Shown one piece after another: positions 34,946-43,867 of a stretch of DNA of 64,000 bases (positions within the stretch are counted from its first letter, which is position 1; each line of letters begins with the position of its first letter). The position numbers were made by a program, and so were the translations under genes. Origin of the DNA: FEN-1088 sp031407985 (GTDB taxonomy: Bacteria > Myxococcota_A > Polyangia > Fen-1088); the NCBI GenBank assembly GCA_031407985.1, contig JANOJB010000002.1:18224-82223 (forward strand), in the 5' to 3' direction. The notes under the pieces are model-generated. The model was given only the letters and a program-made list of their open reading frames with translations. It made no database searches and was not told the DNA's origin.

Positions 34946-35910
34946 TCCACTACCTGGTCCGGCGGCGGCACGACTACACGATTCGGCGGTTCATCAACAA
35001 CTGGGCCCCCACGCTCCGCGATGTTGTCGATGTAATCCCCTACGAGACGCTGTTCCATCGCCGACAGGCTCAGCCGGGCGTGTACATCTTCTCCGACCTC
35101 GAACGACTGACGCCGCTGGAAAGACGACTGGCCGCCGGATTGTTCCAGGCGCTCGATCAATCGGGTCCGAACTTCCTGCCGCTGAATCACCCAGGGCGCG
35201 CGTTGACCCGGTTTCCGCTGCTGACCACGCTGGCGGCCGCCGGAATCAATTCCTTTCGCGCCTACCGGGTGGTCGATCCGCGGCGCCTTCGCTACCCGGT
35301 GTTTCTCCGAATCGAACGGGCACACGCCGGAAGCTTGACCGGGCTGCTGCGGGGACCCGGCGATCTGGCGCTGGCACTGCTCCGCCTGGCGCGACATCCC
35401 CTGCCGCTTCGGGCCGGCCTGCTGGTGGTTGAATTCCAGGACACGCGCGACGCGGCCGGCCTGTTTCGCAAATACTCCGCGATCCGGATAGGTCAGGCGC
35501 TGATCCCGCGCCACGCATTGGTCAGCCGGGACTGGGTGCTGAGAAAACCGGACATCGTCGACGCGACAACGGTGACTGATGAGCAGGCGTTCGTTCGCGA
35601 CTTCCCGCATCGCGATCAGGTGATGAACGTGTTTCGTCTGGCGCGGATCGATTATGGCCGCATTGACTACAGCGTGCACCGCGATCGAATCGCGGTCTGG
35701 GAAATCAACACGAATCCTGAGATCGTCCCCGAGCCCAGCAACCTGCACCCGGACCGCCTGGTCTCCCAAAGCCAGTCCGCCGCGCGCATCCTTGATGCGT
35801 TCCAGTCGCTTGATAGGCAGGCGAAGGGCGGCGCCCCGATCCCCATCTTCGATCACGACGGCGCCGTCCGGATCTGGATCGCGCGGATCGCGGGCCGGCT
35901 GTTGGGTTGA
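34942..35910 (+). CDS. ATP-grasp-like hypothetical protein
   Basis: The 322-residue product starts at a GTG overlapping the upstream stop codon. It contains IHYLVRRRHDYTIRRFINN at the N-terminus, YIFSDLERLTPLERRLAAGL, then RKYSAIRIGQALIPRH and, near the end, RIDYSVHRDRIAVWEINTNP. The last is the E-x-N-x-N magnesium/ATP motif of ATP-grasp carboxylate-amine ligases. I recognise it only as a family of uncharacterised proteins. Its partner genes are SnoaL-like and HTTM-like. A modifying ligase role is inferred, not shown. Confidence 0.65.
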   Translation: MIHYLVRRRHDYTIRRFINNWAPTLRDVVDVIPYETLFHRRQAQPGVYIFSDLERLTPLERRLAAGLFQALDQSGPNFLPLNHPGRALTRFPLLTTLAAAGINSFRAYRVVDPRRLRYPVFLRIERAHAGSLTGLLRGPGDLALALLRLARHPLPLRAGLLVVEFQDTRDAAGLFRKYSAIRIGQALIPRHALVSRDWVLRKPDIVDATTVTDEQAFVRDFPHRDQVMNVFRLARIDYGRIDYSVHRDRIAVWEINTNPEIVPEPSNLHPDRLVSQSQSAARILDAFQSLDRQAKGGAPIPIFDHDGAVRIWIARIAGRLLG

Positions 35911-35956
35911 GCGAGTTGGTGTCCTCGATGAGATGGGACGACATCGAGCTATCTGA

Positions 35957-37012
35957 TCATCGATCCGTCCGCCGCTGACTTTTTCGCGACGCTCCCGGTG
36001 CCACGCGGACCGCGGCCGCCAGTTGCTCTTGTTTCAGCTTGCGCCAGGATGCCAGCCTGTCCGCCGGCAACTCACCACGCGCGGTGGCGGCGACAACGGC
36101 ACAACCCGGTTCGTTTTGATGACCGCAATCCCGAAAGCGACACTCCGTGGCCACTACGTCGATGTCCGCGAAGCTGGCCCCAAAGCCGGGGTCGGCCTCC
36201 CACAACTGCAACTCGCGAACCCCGGGTGTGTCGATCACCAGCGCGCCGCCGCGCACACGAAACAGTTGGCGTTGCGTGGTGGTGTGCCGGCCACGGCTGT
36301 CCGATGCGCGAACCGCGCCGGTGCGCAACACATCCTCTTGCAGCAGGGCGTTCACCAGCGTCGATTTGCCGACCCCCGAGGACCCGAGCAAGACGATGGT
36401 CTGACCGTAGCCAAGGAAGGGATCCACCGCGCCAACCCCCGCGCCGCCCATCACGGACGTCGCCACCACGGGGACCCGGGGAGCGATCTCCTGAACGGAG
36501 GCAACGCGCGCGGCAAGATCGGCGTCGTCCGTGCACAGATCGGCCTTGGTGAGCAACACGACGGGTTGGGCGCCGCTGGCCCACGCGACGGTCAGGTAAC
36601 GTTCAAGGCGTCGCAGGTTGAAATCGCCGTCCAGTCCCATGGCGATGAAGATGGTGTCGACGTTGGCCGCCAGGACCTGCTCGACGTGCTCCCCACCGGA
36701 GGCCCGCCGCGAGAACTTGGTGAGCCGCGGCAGCAGCGACACGATCGCGCCGAGGTCGGTATCCCCGCCGGGTGGGCGCAACGCAACCCAATCGCCCACG
36801 CAGGGCAACGCGGCGGCCGCGGCGGCAGCTTTGCGAAACCGCTCGGTCACGGCTGCCGAAATCTCGCCGGCTTCGGTGGCGACCGCGTACCGGCCGCGCT
36901 GCTGAAGAACAATCCGGCCCGGCACCAACCGGGGATCGCACAGCGCCTCCAACGCCTCGGCGAACGAAGCGCGCCAGCCAAGAGCATCGAGCGTGGACGG
37001 TGGGTCGATCAC
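35957..37012 (-). CDS. rsgA: Ribosome small-subunit-dependent GTPase RsgA
   Basis: The 351-residue product matures the 30S ribosomal subunit. Its GTPase motifs are circularly permuted, as is diagnostic: G4 (VVLLTKADLC) precedes G1 (VLLGSSGVGKSTLVNALL), followed by G3 (DTPGVRELQLWE). An N-terminal OB-fold (CVGDWVALRPPG) and a C-terminal zinc knuckle (CRFRDCGHQNEPGC) are present. It follows rpoD copy 2 by 88 bases on the same strand and probably shares its transcript. Confidence 0.96.
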   Translation of the reverse strand: MIDPPSTLDALGWRASFAEALEALCDPRLVPGRIVLQQRGRYAVATEAGEISAAVTERFRKAAAAAAALPCVGDWVALRPPGGDTDLGAIVSLLPRLTKFSRRASGGEHVEQVLAANVDTIFIAMGLDGDFNLRRLERYLTVAWASGAQPVVLLTKADLCTDDADLAARVASVQEIAPRVPVVATSVMGGAGVGAVDPFLGYGQTIVLLGSSGVGKSTLVNALLQEDVLRTGAVRASDSRGRHTTTQRQLFRVRGGALVIDTPGVRELQLWEADPGFGASFADIDVVATECRFRDCGHQNEPGCAVVAATARGELPADRLASWRKLKQEQLAAAVRVAPGASRKSQRRTDR

Positions 37013-37100
37013 CAGCCTAGCCTACCTGTTTTCCCCCGCACGCCGATCAGCCGCGACAGAGCCCCAGGACAAGCCCGAGGCCCTGCCGATTCAAGCCGGC

Positions 37101-38681
37101 TCAGTGAGGCCGCAGTTCGCGGAATTCCTGGCAGGCGCGCAGCTTTTTCAGCGCCTTCGATTCGATCTGACGGATGCGCTCGCGGGTCAGATCGAACTCC
37201 TCGCCGACCTGTTCCAGCGTGTGGTCCGAACGCTCGCCGATGCCGAAACGCATGCGGAGGATTTTTTCCTCGCGCGGGGACAACGTCGCCAGGACCCGCC
37301 GTGTCTGCTCGCAAAGATCCGCGGTCAACAAAGCGTCCGCCGGTGAAACGGCGTCCTTGTCCTCGATGAAGTCACCGAGGTGCGCGTCTTCTTCCGCACC
37401 GACCGGCGTCTCCAGCGAGACGGTGGTCTTCGAGATGCGCAGCAGGTCGCGCACCTTCTCGACGGGCAGGCCCATGTCCTCGGCCAGTTCCTCGGCCAGC
37501 GGATCACGGCCCAGTTTGCGGACCAGGGCGTGGGTCGTCCGGGTCAGCTTGTGCAGCGATTCGTTCATGTGAACCGGGATCCGGATCGTGCGGGCCTGGT
37601 CGGCGATCGCGCGGGTGATCCCCTGGCGAATCCACCAAGTCGCGTACGTCGAGAACTTGAAGCCACGCCGGTAGTCGAACTTTTCAACACCGCGCATCAG
37701 CCCGATGTTTCCCTCTTGAATGAGGTCCAGGAACAACAAGCCCCGGTTCGAGTACTTCTTCGCGATGGCCACGACCAAACGAAGGTTGGCGCGAATCATT
37801 TCGGCCTTGGCTCGCACGCCCGTGCGCTCGCCGTCGCCGATCTCACGGACGGTCTCGCTCAGCATGGCTTCGTCCATGCCGACCTCGACCTCGACCTCGC
37901 GAATCTTCCGGTTCACCTCGGCGGCCTGCTCGGCGATCGCCTCCAGCTCCTCGGCGCGGAGACCCAGCTTGCGCGTCAGCGCCTGTCGCCGAAGCGGCGA
38001 TGAACGTACCTGCCGCAACGTCTTCCGAAGCTCCGGCAGCGTCATGCCCGCCCGGCGCTCGCAGTCGGCGATCACGCGCGCGCCGTCACCCAGGCGATCG
38101 ACGTACGCTTTCAGCCGCTCCAGGATGGGACCAATGCGCGCCTTGACCAGCCGGATATCCAGCAGTGCCTGAAAAAGCCCATCGGCGCTGGCGGTGACGG
38201 CCTTGTCGAACTTGGCTTTCGCGGCGGCCGGCGGCCGTTTCGGGGCGCTCTCCAGCAGCTTTTGGTGGCGGCGAAACATCCGGCCAAACCCCTCCAGGGC
38301 GGTGCAGACGCGCTCGGTCGTGCCTTCCTCGTCGAAGTCGGGATCTTGATCGTCGGCGTCGCGGGTCACCTCCGCCACGCGAATCTTCCCCTTACGGAGT
38401 TGGTTGCCCAAATCCAGGATCTCATTCACCGCCACGGGAGCGCGCAGAACGGCCTTCAGGACACGGTGCTCCGCGTCCTCAATTCGTTTGGCCAGCGCAA
38501 CCTCTCCCTCACGGGTCAGCAACGTGATTGACACCATGCCCCGCAGGTACATTCGTACCGGGTCATGGTCGGTGGCGTCGTCCGCGTCATCCGCGGCCGC
38601 CACCGTCGGTCGTTTGGGAGTGGCGCTTTCGAGAGGGGCCGTCAGATCTTCTTCTTGCTCTTCTTCCAGATTGGAACTCAT
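37101..38681 (-). CDS. rpoD: RNA polymerase primary-type sigma factor (RpoD), copy 2
   Basis: The 526-residue product starts MSSNLEEEQEEDLTAPLESA, an acidic N-terminus like copy 1 and without classical region 1.1. Region 1.2 (DPVRMYLRGMVSIT), region 2 (DLIQEGNIGLMRGVEKFDYR) and the promoter-reading segments in regions 2.4 and 4.2 (WWIRQGITRAIADQARTIRI and EFDLTRERIRQIESKALKKL) are identical or nearly so to copy 1. The main divergence is in the non-conserved region and extreme N-terminus. The 3' ends of the genes are also highly similar at the nucleotide level. Which copy is the housekeeping factor cannot be told from the sequence. Confidence 0.95.
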   Translation of the reverse strand: MSSNLEEEQEEDLTAPLESATPKRPTVAAADDADDATDHDPVRMYLRGMVSITLLTREGEVALAKRIEDAEHRVLKAVLRAPVAVNEILDLGNQLRKGKIRVAEVTRDADDQDPDFDEEGTTERVCTALEGFGRMFRRHQKLLESAPKRPPAAAKAKFDKAVTASADGLFQALLDIRLVKARIGPILERLKAYVDRLGDGARVIADCERRAGMTLPELRKTLRQVRSSPLRRQALTRKLGLRAEELEAIAEQAAEVNRKIREVEVEVGMDEAMLSETVREIGDGERTGVRAKAEMIRANLRLVVAIAKKYSNRGLLFLDLIQEGNIGLMRGVEKFDYRRGFKFSTYATWWIRQGITRAIADQARTIRIPVHMNESLHKLTRTTHALVRKLGRDPLAEELAEDMGLPVEKVRDLLRISKTTVSLETPVGAEEDAHLGDFIEDKDAVSPADALLTADLCEQTRRVLATLSPREEKILRMRFGIGERSDHTLEQVGEEFDLTRERIRQIESKALKKLRACQEFRELRPH

Positions 38682-39060
38682 TAGTTGGGGGACACTGTGC
38701 GGTCAGATCGCTCCGTTGTCGAGAAAGGAAATGCGGTTCGATGCAAAACTTTGGCCGACGAGACAATGCCGCCCGCTCCGGAGGCGGTTTTTGTGCCCAA
38801 AAATCGCATTTTGAACGTTAGGCTTTGCTATTCAAAAGCGTCCGCATCGCGTCAACCCCATCCCATGATTTCTCCGTTGTCGGTCAGGTAGTCGGAAGCA
38901 GCACGTGCCCGAGCGCCCGCGCCCGATCAAGGTCAGCCACCGACGCCAACAGCCCGGTGGCATCAAAACAACCCACCTTGGGTTACATGTCATAAAAACA
39001 TCGTGCGATAGAATACTTATATAATCTAAAGAATAAACCGCTCCCGTCGATGTTCAGAGA
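38682..39060. promoter_or_regulatory. Divergent intergenic region between rpoD copy 2 and the NALSA lipoprotein
   Basis: No gene is seen in 379 bases. A perfect -10 hexamer TATAAT lies at 39020-39025 in an AT-rich patch, 35 bases before the plus-strand start, without a clear -35. On the minus strand TTGACG (38855-38850) could be a -35 element for rpoD, though no good -10 follows. The hairpin CCGCC..GGCGG followed by TTTTT (38769-38792) looks like a plus-strand terminator in front of rpoD. Confidence 0.45.
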
Positions 39061-39858
39061 ATGGGTGCAATGCGGACCGTTTTTCGCCTGGGTTTCGTGG
39101 TCTCCGTCTGTGGCCTGGCCCCGCCAGGATGCGGCGCTCCCGAGGACGAGGTGTTCGAAATCGACGGCGCACTGATCGCCAGCAACGCCCTGTCCGCGAA
39201 TGCACTGTCGGCCAACGCGCTGTCGGCCAATGCCCTGTCCGCCAATGCCCTGTCCGCCAACGCCCTGTCGGCCAACGCGCTGTCGGCGAATGCTCTGTCC
39301 GCCAACGGCCTGCGCGATCCGTTGGCGCGCGAATTCCTGAAGTACGTGGTTTCGTGCGCGCTGCCGAAAGGCGAAGGGTTCGGGCTGTCCGTGGACGGGG
39401 TTCTGCATCAGTTCGACGGAGAATTGGGCCTGGCGCCGGCGTGGGGGCAAGACGACGGCTCGTGCGACGGCGAATGCCAGCGCTGGGTGTCGGCGTGTGT
39501 CATGGCCCGGGTCGATTTTCTCGGCGTCAAACGTTTGATCTCGTTGCGCGGCAACCACCGCGCGTTGCAGGTTTCGCCCCGCGAGCTCTGCAACTATCCG
39601 GTACGCGAAGCGACCTACTACGGAAATCTCTTCGCGCAGGGGCAGCATCGTTATCTCTGTCTATCGCCGCGCCAGGTTTCGAACGAACGGGTCTGCGGGC
39701 CGTCGCTGGCCAACTGCCCCATGACGGTGATGGGATCCTGCGCCGACGTTTGCCGCAAAGGTGGCCCCGCGGGCAGCTTCCGCGCCTGCCGCACCGGCGG
39801 TGCGCCCGGCGAGGAGTCGCGCATCGATGAAGCCATCACGGTCTTCCTGCCGCGGTAG
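39061..39858 (+). CDS. Lipoprotein with NALSA pentapeptide repeats
   Basis: The 265-residue product (or 262 from the second ATG at 39070, better spaced from AGAGA) has a signal peptide ending in APPGCG, a lipobox. After VFEIDGALIAS come eight tandem NALSA units and NGL. The remaining domain is Cys-rich: FLKYVVSCALPKGEGFGLSV, CQRWVSACVMARVDFLG, LRGNHRALQVSPRELCNYPV, ATYYGNLFAQGQHRYLCLSP and CADVCRKGGPAG. This resembles a secreted family in Myxococcota without assigned function. It stops six bases before the PknK-like kinase, so the two are probably co-transcribed. Confidence 0.85.
   Translation: MGAMRTVFRLGFVVSVCGLAPPGCGAPEDEVFEIDGALIASNALSANALSANALSANALSANALSANALSANALSANALSANGLRDPLAREFLKYVVSCALPKGEGFGLSVDGVLHQFDGELGLAPAWGQDDGSCDGECQRWVSACVMARVDFLGVKRLISLRGNHRALQVSPRELCNYPVREATYYGNLFAQGQHRYLCLSPRQVSNERVCGPSLANCPMTVMGSCADVCRKGGPAGSFRACRTGGAPGEESRIDEAITVFLPR
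39184..39303 (+). repeat. Eight 15-bp repeats encoding NALSA
   Basis: Eight consecutive 15-base units (AAY GCN CTG TCN GCN) encode Asn-Ala-Leu-Ser-Ala. Units differ at synonymous third positions, so the peptide rather than the DNA is conserved. The array is short of CRISPR or minisatellite scale. Confidence 0.95.
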
Positions 39859-39864
39859 CCGTCG

Positions 39865-42800
39865 ATGATAGGCCGAATCATCGCGGGCCGTTTCGAGCTG
39901 GATCGCCTGGCGGGTACGGGCGGTATGGGGACGGTGTATCGCGCCCGTGATCTGACGACGGGCGCGTACGTCGCCGTCAAGCTGCTGAATCTGGCCGACG
40001 ATCGCAGCGCGGAACGGTTCGAATCCGAGGCGACGATCCTGGCCGAACTGTCGCACCCGGCGATCGTCCGCTACCTGGTGCACGGGGTGACCGAGTCGGG
40101 GCAGCGGTACCTGATCATGGAATGGTTGGAGGGCGAGAACCTGGCCACGCGCATGGACCGCGAGCCGCTGACCATCGCCGAGAGCCTGTTCGTGACCCGG
40201 CGCGTGGCGGAGGCGCTGGCGCACGTTCACCCGCGCGGGATCGTCCACCGCGACATCAAACCCGAGAATCTGTTCCTGCCCGACGGCGACATCACGCGCA
40301 TGAAGGTGCTGGATTTCGGGATCGCCCGTTTGACCGGCGGGGGACGCCGTCTGACGGTGACGGGATCCGTGGTGGGCACGCCGGGCTATATCGCACCCGA
40401 GGTGGTGTGCGGCGAGCGCGACGTGCGTCCGGCGGCCGACATCTTTTCGCTGGGCTGCGTGTTGTTTCAATGTCTCAGCGGGCGGCCCGTCTTCGAGAGC
40501 GGAGACACACGCGCGCTGATGGCCAAGTTGTTGCTGCAGGACGCCCCGCGCCTGCGGGAATTCGTTCCCGCCGCCTCGCCACAGTTGGATGACCTGCTGG
40601 CGGCGATGTTGGCCAAGGCCCCGGGTGATCGTTTGGCGAACGGCGCGGCGCTGCTGGCGGCGCTTGCGAAGCTGACCGTGCAGGATGGGGACGGGCCAAC
40701 CGACTGGCGTCCTCGACGGGTGTCGCTGACCGCGACCGAGCAACGGATCGTCTGCGTCGTGATGGCGGCGCCGCCACCGACCGTCGAGCAGCGGGCCATC
40801 CGCCCTGCCTCCCGCATCTCGCGCCTTGAGATCCCGGTCGCGACCGCCCGGACCGGTGCCCTTGATAAGCTTGAAAGGCTGGCGGCCCAGCTGAAGAACA
40901 CGTATGGCGCCCGCGTCCAGGAACTCCCCGATGGCACCCTGGTGGTCAGCGTGGCCGATGCCGCCCGGCCCAGCGATCAGGCCGGACACGCGGCCCGGTC
41001 CGCGCTGGCGATCCGCGCGGCGCTGCCGAAGATGCGCGTGGTGGTCGCGACCGGCCCCGGACGTCTGAGCACCTGGTCGGTGATGGGCGAGGTCATCGAG
41101 AACGGCACCCAGTTGCTGGGCGCCACGGCGCCGGGATGTATCCGCCTCGACGAAATGACGGCCGCATGCCTGGACGGCCGGTTCGAAATCCATCGCGACG
41201 AGCTGGCGTTCTATCTGCACGCCGAGCGAGATCTGTTCGAACACCACCGCAACCTGCTGGGACGATCGACGGAGTTCGTGGGACGCGGCCGTGAGCTGTC
41301 GCAGCTGACGAACCTTTTTTCCAGCGTGGTGACCGAATCGCAGGCGGCCGCGATTCTGGTCACCGGGCCGGCGGGCGTGGGCAAATCCCGCCTCCGCCGC
41401 GAGTTCCTGGATTGGGTGCAGCGCCAATCGACGCGCGTCGAGGTGATGTTCGCCTCCGGGGACTCGCTGGCGGCGGGATCGCCGTTCGCGATGCTGGGAC
41501 AGGCGCTGCGGCGCGCGGCCGGGGTCCGCGACGGCGAGTCCATCGACGAGCGACGTGGCCGCCTGGGCGCGCGGGTGGCGCGCCACGTGGCACCCGAATC
41601 GCGCGCGCGCATCACGTCGTTCCTGGGGGAAATCGCGCAGGTCGGCTTTCCCGACGAGACCCTGGATTCGTTGCGCGTCGCGCGCCAAAGCCCACAACTG
41701 ATGAGCGATGGTATTCGCCGGGGCTTCGAGGATTTTCTGGCCGCGGAATGCAGCCGAAGCCCGGTGCTGCTGGTGCTGGAGGATCTGCACTGGGGCGACC
41801 TTGGCACCGTCACCCTGGTCGAAGGTGCCCTGCGTGCCCTGACCGAACGGCCCTTCATGGTGCTGGCGCTGGCGCGGCCCGACATCGAGACCACGTTCCC
41901 GGCGCTTTGGGCCGAACGCGACCTACAGGAAATGCGGCTCGGACCCCTGTCGCGCAAGGCCGCGGAACGTCTGGTGCGCGGGGCGCTGGGCGCGAACGCC
42001 AGCGCCGACGACATCGGCCGCATCATGGCGCGGGCCGATGGCAACGCCTTCTACCTGGAGGAACTGGTCCGCGCGCACGCAGCCGGACGCGGCGGTGAGC
42101 TGCCCGATTCGGTGTTGGGGATGGTGCAGGCGCGTCTGGATGCCGAGGGGGCGGACGCCAAACGCGTGCTGCGCGCCGCCAGCATCTTCGGCGAACGATT
42201 CGCCCGCACCGGCGTCGTCGCGCTGTTGGGGGGCGAACAGGAGGCAGGCGCGATCGGCGACTGGCTGGACCACCTGTGCGCTCGCGAGTTGATCACGCAC
42301 GCGCCCCAGGCCGAACAAGGAACCCACGCGGAGTACACCTTCGCTCACGCGCTGGTGCGCGAGGCCGCGTACGCCCTGCTGACCGAGGACGACCGGCGCC
42401 TGGGCCACCGCCTGGCGGGCGATCATCTGGAGCAGGCCGGCGGCGGCGAAGCCATGATCCTGGCCGAGCACTTCCAGCGCGGCGAAGAGCCGGGACGCGC
42501 CATCCGCTGGTACGAACGTGCCGCCGAACAGGCGCTGAGCGCGAACGATCTGGGCGCCACCATCGCCCGCGCCGATCTGGGCCTGGGCTGCGGCGCCGCC
42601 GGTGAACGCGCGGGAACGTTGCGCTCGCTGCAAGCCGAGGCACACCTGTGGCGCGGCGAGCTGGCGGCCGCCGAGGAGCGAGCCCTGGAAGCGGTGGCCT
42701 TGCTGGCACCAGGCAGCGCGACCTGGTTGCGTGCCCAGGGCCAGGCCGTGGTGGCGGCGGCCAAGCGCGCGAACTTCGATCGCATCGAACAACAAGTGCG

Positions 42801-43803
42801 CGAGGTCATGCGCACCGTGCCCGACTTCGGCGCGCGCAACGCCGAGATTATCTGTCTCGCGTGGGCGGCCAACTACCTGATCTTCGCCGGCCGCACGGCG
42901 CTGGCGGACGATTTGATGCTGACCATTTCCGATCTGGGCGGCGATCGGAGCGAACTGGACGCCCAAGCCGTCGCGCTGATCCACCAGGCCCAGGCAGTTC
43001 GAAACCTGGCGTCGGGAGATCTGGCCGGCTGCCTTTCGGCGTTCAACGCCGCCCTGGTGTGGTTCGAGACCGCCAGCGATCTGCGCAACGCCTGCGCGGT
43101 GCGTTCGAACATGGCGTATGTCTCGGCCGAGCTGGGGGATCTGGAACGGGCCGAAGCGGCGTTGCGCCAGGCGTTGCTGTCCGCCGATCGCATGGGACTG
43201 CGCGACGTCACCGCACACATTCGCCACAACCTGGGACGCGTTCTGGGCCTGCGTGGGCGCGCCGCCGAAGCGCGGGCGCTGGAGGAAGAGGCCGTGCGCA
43301 ATTTCGCGGCGCAGGGCGATCCCCGCCTGGAAGGGGTCGCACGCGCCTACCTGGCCGAAATCCTGTTGGCGGCCCGCGAACCCCACGCCGCGGCCGGCGA
43401 AGCGCAAACGGCCGTCGAGCTGCTGAAGGTCAGCCCATCCCTGCGTGTCTCGGCGATGTCGGTTCTGGCACGGGCACGCCTTGCGGCCGGACTGCCCGAC
43501 GCCGCGCTGGCGGCGGCGCGCGAAGCCCACGCGGCGCTTGAACAGCTTGGCGAAATCGAAGAAGGCGAGGCGCTGGTGCGGCTGACCTACGCCGAGTGCC
43601 TGTCGGCCACCGGCGCGCCGCAAGAGGCACGCGCGGTGATCATCGCCGCGCGCGAGCGCCTGCTTGCGCGCGCGGCCCTGATCGGGGAGCTGACCTGGCG
43701 GCAGCGCTTCCTCCGTGACGTGCCCGCCAACGCGCGTACCCTGGCGCTGGCCGAGGCGACTGACATCGACGCCGAGGCGCCACACCTGCGCGCGGTCCGC
43801 TGA
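39865..43803 (+). CDS. PknK-like protein: Ser/Thr kinase, degenerate cyclase-like domain, AAA ATPase, TPR
   Basis: The 1312-residue product has an intact kinase domain (about 1-275): glycine loop LAGTGGMGTVYRA, K39 in VAVKLL, HRDIKPEN with D130, and DFGIARL at 150. A roughly 170-residue region follows that resembles class III cyclases (VVMAAPPPTVEQ, and the later EVIENGTQLLGATAPGCIRL) but lacks their metal-binding Asp. The AAA/NB module has Walker A GPAGVGKS near 498 and Walker B VLLVLEDLHW near 633. The last third (about 860-1300) is TPR-like. The architecture is known from Myxococcus and actinobacterial PknK-type regulators. It is operonic with the NALSA lipoprotein; targets are unknown. 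Confidence 0.92.
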   Translation: MIGRIIAGRFELDRLAGTGGMGTVYRARDLTTGAYVAVKLLNLADDRSAERFESEATILAELSHPAIVRYLVHGVTESGQRYLIMEWLEGENLATRMDREPLTIAESLFVTRRVAEALAHVHPRGIVHRDIKPENLFLPDGDITRMKVLDFGIARLTGGGRRLTVTGSVVGTPGYIAPEVVCGERDVRPAADIFSLGCVLFQCLSGRPVFESGDTRALMAKLLLQDAPRLREFVPAASPQLDDLLAAMLAKAPGDRLANGAALLAALAKLTVQDGDGPTDWRPRRVSLTATEQRIVCVVMAAPPPTVEQRAIRPASRISRLEIPVATARTGALDKLERLAAQLKNTYGARVQELPDGTLVVSVADAARPSDQAGHAARSALAIRAALPKMRVVVATGPGRLSTWSVMGEVIENGTQLLGATAPGCIRLDEMTAACLDGRFEIHRDELAFYLHAERDLFEHHRNLLGRSTEFVGRGRELSQLTNLFSSVVTESQAAAILVTGPAGVGKSRLRREFLDWVQRQSTRVEVMFASGDSLAAGSPFAMLGQALRRAAGVRDGESIDERRGRLGARVARHVAPESRARITSFLGEIAQVGFPDETLDSLRVARQSPQLMSDGIRRGFEDFLAAECSRSPVLLVLEDLHWGDLGTVTLVEGALRALTERPFMVLALARPDIETTFPALWAERDLQEMRLGPLSRKAAERLVRGALGANASADDIGRIMARADGNAFYLEELVRAHAAGRGGELPDSVLGMVQARLDAEGADAKRVLRAASIFGERFARTGVVALLGGEQEAGAIGDWLDHLCARELITHAPQAEQGTHAEYTFAHALVREAAYALLTEDDRRLGHRLAGDHLEQAGGGEAMILAEHFQRGEEPGRAIRWYERAAEQALSANDLGATIARADLGLGCGAAGERAGTLRSLQAEAHLWRGELAAAEERALEAVALLAPGSATWLRAQGQAVVAAAKRANFDRIEQQVREVMRTVPDFGARNAEIICLAWAANYLIFAGRTALADDLMLTISDLGGDRSELDAQAVALIHQAQAVRNLASGDLAGCLSAFNAALVWFETASDLRNACAVRSNMAYVSAELGDLERAEAALRQALLSADRMGLRDVTAHIRHNLGRVLGLRGRAAEARALEEEAVRNFAAQGDPRLEGVARAYLAEILLAAREPHAAAGEAQTAVELLKVSPSLRVSAMSVLARARLAAGLPDAALAAAREAHAALEQLGEIEEGEALVRLTYAECLSATGAPQEARAVIIAARERLLARAALIGELTWRQRFLRDVPANARTLALAEATDIDAEAPHLRAVR

Positions 43804-43867
43804 TTGGCCCGAATTCCGGTCGATCGCAATGCTGTCGTCGCGATCCCCAAAATCGATTGAACCCTGC

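Noticed and set aside
39184..39303. Possible CRISPR array
   Set aside because: Units are contiguous 15-mers without spacers and encode NALSA in frame with synonymous changes.
39661..41790. 709-codon minus-strand open frame
   Set aside because: Antisense to the PknK-like gene and the NALSA lipoprotein; low-complexity His/Gln/Arg-rich translation without domains.
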